Shown here: positions 60,337 through 64,000 of the stretch, piece by piece
How positions within the stretch are numbered: the stretch's first letter is position 1
Layout of the letters: each line of letters starts with the position of its first letter
Assembly: GCF_954871325.1 (NCBI RefSeq)
Contig: NC_088779.1
Span: 23,438,846-23,502,845 of the forward strand
DNA: 64,000 bases
DNA from: Gordionus sp. m RMFG-2023
Lineage: Eukaryota > Nematomorpha > Gordioida > Chordodea > Parachordodidae
Reading direction: 5' to 3'
The notes under the pieces: model-generated
Databases searched by the model: none
What the model saw: the letters and a program-made list of their open reading frames with translations, nothing else
What the model was told of the DNA's origin: nothing
Position numbers and translations under genes: made by a program

Positions 60337-61527
60337 TCAAGTTGATTTATTGGTTTCATGAGATCCATATAAAATATCAAAATAAACTTCTACAAATTTG
60401 GTATAGATTCTTTCTGGAACCTTAAAAATCTTTGAAAATTCTTTGAATGTCTATATTTATTATAGTTAAAAAAAAGATTATAAAAATGATTCATATATTA
60501 TTAAATAACTTTAATAGAATTACAAGGTTCTAGGCAGGTAATCACAACCGCGTGTGCCAGACTGGCTTCAAATATTGCATTATTTTCAAAATTATCCGAC
60601 TTTTGTTTATTGTGGCTATAAATTATCATATTTAAATTTATTTTAATTTAAAGAAAAAATAATTAAATTACATGTGCCAGACCTCTTCTGGGGGCAGAAA
60701 CATATCATAAATATGAATCCAAAAAGTTTTGAATTTGATATATAGTATATCTAATATATCGAGCCCTAATTTTAAGCAATCCTCAGATTTATTAACTAAA
60801 TTTAATGTATCTAAAAAATATATTGTTTAAAATATTTAATCGTAATAAAATATACGAAAATAGGCGACAATAATTTCGAAACATGTGTAGCAATTTGGAA
60901 GTTCTAATTGGTAATTCAACAAGCGCAAGGCTCGAATTTCTGAGTTTAGAAGTGCTTTATAATTATAATCATACTTTTGTTGAGTCAAATATGTTTTAAT
61001 TGCTTCAGCTGTTATAACCTATAAATAAATAGTATGATTTAAAAAAGTTAATATTGTTAAATTGCATTATCATTGTAAGAATGGTATTTGCTGGCTAACT
61101 CGATGGAAGTCAAGCATCTTAATAGTAATTGTTTATTTAGACGCTGTATGATCAGTTTTTTATCTTCTTCACTATAATCATTATGTTTATCTTGTAAACT
61201 TCTTAATAATCTTGACATAAATCTGTAAAATTATAGTAACATATTTTTTTTGAGACTATATTTATCATACTTATCAAATATTTCAACAGCTAAATATTTA
61301 ACATTTGGAGGTTGATTGGTAACTTCACAGACATTAAAAATACACTGAATAGACTCAGGTGTCTTAAAATATTTCTAAAAATATATAAATTGTAAGATTT
61401 TTATAATATTCAATTTGTACCAAACTTTTTCATGAAATTTCGCGATTTGTTTACATTTCTTGAAAAGAATATAAAAGAAATCTTCAATAATACTATCAGA
61501 AAAATATATTTCCTCCTCAGATTCCAC
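60337..61527 (-). CDS. CNTD1: CNTD1-like protein (cyclin fold; COSA-1/CNTD1 family), seven exons
   Basis: Exons on the minus strand are 61527-61426 (start unresolved), 61374-61271, 61222-61066, 61018-60856, 60810-60672, 60615-60510 and 60450-60337. Exons 2-7 sum to 783 nt and stay in frame; the introns are 51, 48, 47, 45, 56 and 59 bp. About 294 residues are recovered; human CNTD1 has about 330. Segments align in order to human CNTD1 from memory: DSIIEDFFYILF with TIEDALLHL, LAVEIFDKFMSRL with QAVEILERFMVKQ, LRCLTSIELASK with LRLVSCVQLASK, LLNYQLELPN with LNFRINLPTP, and a matching last helix ending FDILYGSHE. CNTD1 and worm COSA-1 act with a CDK at meiotic crossover sites. No in-frame ATG is visible before the first recovered codons, so a 5' exon is probably missing. 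Intron 3 has a GC donor (AAT|GCAATT). Confidence 0.85.
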
Positions 61528-62483
61528 GATTAATTTTTACAGAAGATAAATATATAATACAATTTACACATTAAGATAACTGTAAAATATCGTCTGCTTT
61601 ATTAATTTATTATAAAATTAGTTTGGCATTTTGTGTATTTATAAAATGATAGATATAATAATAAAAACGAGAACTACAATATATTTTTAGTAAAACATTA
61701 TAATTTTGATCTAATATTAAATAAAAATATAGTAAGAAAAATTAAAGTTTAATATATTTTGGTTATCTCATATTTTTCAAGGGCCTCTTACTAATGTAAA
61801 AGCTGGAAACGTTTGCGGGAATTTGGGAAACATTCCCGGAATAAAATTTTGAAATTTTAAACAGCCAATTGTTTTTTTTAAATTTACTTCAAACTTTATA
61901 CAATAAATGCGATCAGACTCGACTATGTGAGTAAAAATCGGGAATATGAGGTATTTTCTATGGAAAACCCTGACACTTCCGGCATTTCACTAAACTCGAA
62001 ATTTTTTTAAATTAAAGGTTCAATAAATTTTTTTTTATTTTCATTAAAAACATTTTTTTATATAAAATTTTAATTTAATCTTTAATTTCACCCAAAGTCT
62101 ACGTGACAGATAATTCACTGAAGGCTACCCCCTCCCTCCCTCTAAAACCAATATATATACCCTTTAATAATTTCCCGCTGCCTTTCAATCATTATTTACG
62201 AATTTTTAATTATAATCCATAAATTATATAAATAATATCCAAAATTTTAATTACTCTACTATAAAAACTAGCAAAAAATTATTATTTTATTGTGAAAAAA
62301 TTATTTTTTAGAAGATAGATTAAATTAAAAAACTTCTACTCATTTATGATGAATGATTATATTGTATTGTTTGACATGAAATCAATTTAGTTGATAGGTC
62401 ATCTACTTTTAAATAAAATATATAACAGAAAATTATCCAGAAATAAGTTTTTTTTGTAAAATTACTCAATGACTATATGATTG
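61528..62483. other. Region 5' of the CNTD1-like gene
   Basis: Should hold the missing start of the CNTD1-like gene; ATTTTACAG at about 61590 (minus) is a possible acceptor but no in-frame ATG exon could be fixed. 61795-61990 has GGGAATTTGGGAAACATTCC and TCGGGAATATGAGG-like blocks, perhaps a decayed element. Confidence 0.35.
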
Positions 62484-62701
62484 TAATGTTGTGATTTGAG
62501 CCAATTTATAAAAATGATTAACTCAATGTTTAATCTAGAAATATATTTTAAAAATTTTGTTCATAGATGCACAAAGTTTTGAACTTAATGAAATATAGAA
62601 GTTTAGGCAATTCTTGCTTAAAATAGTGTTAGCCGTTTAAAAATAGGCTCAAATCGAGAAATTTAACAATACAAAATCTCAAATCGAGCAATTTAACAAT
62701 A
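62484..62701. mobile_element. Family A foldback MITE with duplicated right end
   Basis: Starts TAATGTTGTGATTTGAG. The right terminus (CAAATCGAG.AATTTAACAAT) occurs twice in tandem, about 30 bp apart, which suggests slippage or end duplication. Confidence 0.55.
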
Positions 62702-63126
62702 CAAAATGGTTGTATCTTATGCAATATATAAACTTGGTCGATTTTTAGCAATTATGTATATGCAATAAATATAAATAGATCTATTTAATAAATTTTGAAA
62801 AATGTAATTCGTTACTCCTCATTATAGCCTATCCTACTTAGATGTCTACCCCCTTATTTGCCTACACTCTATCCCCTTTAAGATAATTTGGAAGCAAACT
62901 CCTTCTCCTTCACCGCTCATGTATATACTGCTTACACCATTTGCAATATCATATATAATATGTATTTTAGGAATATTTTCTTTAAATTATTAAATATTAA
63001 GAATAGGAAGAAAGTTAAAAAAATCTAGGTTCATATAAAATCTATATTTAAATTTTCACAACTGGGTCATTTAGCTTTAGATATGTCCTGGCCATAAACA
63101 AGATAACGTCTTCTTTAAAATAGAGA

Positions 63127-63222
63127 ATGGCTGGTACTTCTAATATTTTTAGTTTTTTTAATGCGCTGAACGAGTATTCTTCAGGTCGAAGTCTCAATGA
63201 CGATATTTTGAAAGATAGATAA
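63127..63222 (+). CDS. Candidate short ORF or first exon, unidentified
   Basis: 31 codons: MAGTSNIFSFFNALNEYS, then SLNDDILKDR and TAA. The composition is protein-like and the ATG is preceded by AGAGA. Too short to assign; it could be a first exon using the TCAG|GTCGAA donor. Confidence 0.25.
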   Translation: MAGTSNIFSFFNALNEYSSGRSLNDDILKDR

Positions 63223-64000
63223 ATTTGCTAAAATAAATTTTAAATCGCATTCTTAAAATATATGAATCTGATGATAAATTTTTGCGGTAAATATAAATTT
63301 TTAAAAAACTGTTGTTTCTGTTATTTATAAATAAATTTTATGTCATTTCCTTGACTCGAACCAGAAATTTTCACTGAACAGAAACCCTTTTGTTAGTACG
63401 AGGGTTATCGGCCCTAGCATAACCCCTTTATCTAAATTTTTGAAGTAGTTGTATCATTAAGTGTCTTTAAAAATATTTTTTATAAAATATTTTTCATTTT
63501 TGCTATTTGTATTTCCTTCAACTCATATGCTTAGAATTAGAACTCAGACTAAAAAATAATTTTCTTTAATAAGCACCAAATTTTTTGTTGATTTTATAAA
63601 TAATTTTGTTTGTGAACTTAAAAAAAAGGTAATCGTATTTTGTTTTAAAAGTTTGTTTCTTTTATATGAGTGGTTCTTAGAATTATCAACCAAAAAATAT
63701 TCATGCAAGACAAACCCCTGTTTGGAAGAAATAAAATAATTTTTTTTATCATTAATTAATTTCAATCTACAAATATTGTAGCCTTGGGTATAAGTAATTT
63801 ATGAAATTTTTTTAGAATTTGAAGGGGGGGGGGGGGGGTTTATCTTATCAGTAATTAAATTTTTGTCACGGAATAGTTTTTCAGATGTTGTTAGTCATGC
63901 AGTCTTTGCATTGAACGATTTTATTATCAGTCTCACCCAAAAGACCTCATATCTTTACTAACGAGTTTTTTCACAACAGGATTAATCTATTGCTCTCAAT
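63223..64000. other. A+T-rich window end
   Basis: Contains a G-run of about 15 at 63823-63838. No coding sequence recognised. Confidence 0.45.

Noticed and set aside
61253-61270. An 18-bp intron in the CNTD1-like gene (GTTACT...CAG)
   Set aside because: A donor 30 bases upstream (AA|GTATGA) gives a 48-bp intron of the usual size and joins FDK to FMSRLL, which matches CNTD1 better.
1-64000. CRISPR arrays, bacterial operons, rRNA genes
   Set aside because: No regularly spaced short repeats, no Shine-Dalgarno-led gene runs and no rRNA signatures; the DNA is animal nuclear.

Overview
The window looks like nuclear DNA of an invertebrate animal. It is very A+T-rich (roughly three quarters by eye). 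Its genes have spliceosomal introns, many only 39-59 bp long, and two of the recognisable proteins are animal families: a THIK-type two-pore potassium channel and the meiotic cyclin-like protein CNTD1. I cannot name the phylum; nothing looks bacterial, plant or organellar.

Host genes. (1) 11289-12461 (+): a complete five-exon enoyl-CoA hydratase/isomerase-family gene (274 aa). (2) 15919-26639 (-): a KCNK12/13-like (THIK) channel of 920 aa in two coding exons, split by an 8 kb intron exactly inside the first selectivity filter. (3) 60337-61527 (-): a seven-exon CNTD1-like gene whose exons are each too short to be seen as ORFs. (4) 59512-60125 (-): a four-exon gene for a 108-residue protein I do not recognise, about 75-85 bp downstream of the CNTD1 stop in the same orientation. 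Further possible exons or ORFs with good peptides but no identity lie near 14.1, 37.8, 39.0, 55.0, 56.0 and 63.1 kb.

Mobile DNA fills most of the rest. The 5.3-8.2 kb block holds two old Ty3/Gypsy fossils in opposite orientation, apparently nested. The 48.3-50.1 kb block is a third LTR-element fossil (RT and RNase H). hAT-type DNA transposons dominate: a transposase relic at 10.1-10.9 kb, a 1.24 kb element with terminal inverted repeats and an 8-bp target duplication at 30.5-31.7 kb, a BED-finger relic at 47.4 kb, and a foldback MITE family of about 170-215 bp with at least ten copies, several with 8-bp target duplications. A second foldback family (about 330 bp) has four longer copies. A relic of a transposon-linked animal protein family (DFSENY ... 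SDGA.TQYK ... GK.PC) lies at 34.8-35.3 kb.

Layout: 0-4.6 kb repeats and a hAT-like element; 4.7-8.5 kb LTR fossils and ORF debris; 8.5-11.2 kb hAT relics; 11.3-12.5 kb hydratase gene; 12.6-15.9 kb MITEs and possible exons; 15.9-26.6 kb channel gene; 26.7-59.4 kb A+T-rich DNA packed with transposon remains; 59.5-61.5 kb compact gene pair; 61.5-64 kb A+T-rich DNA with one MITE. Apart from the gene pair, nothing suggests the genes act together.
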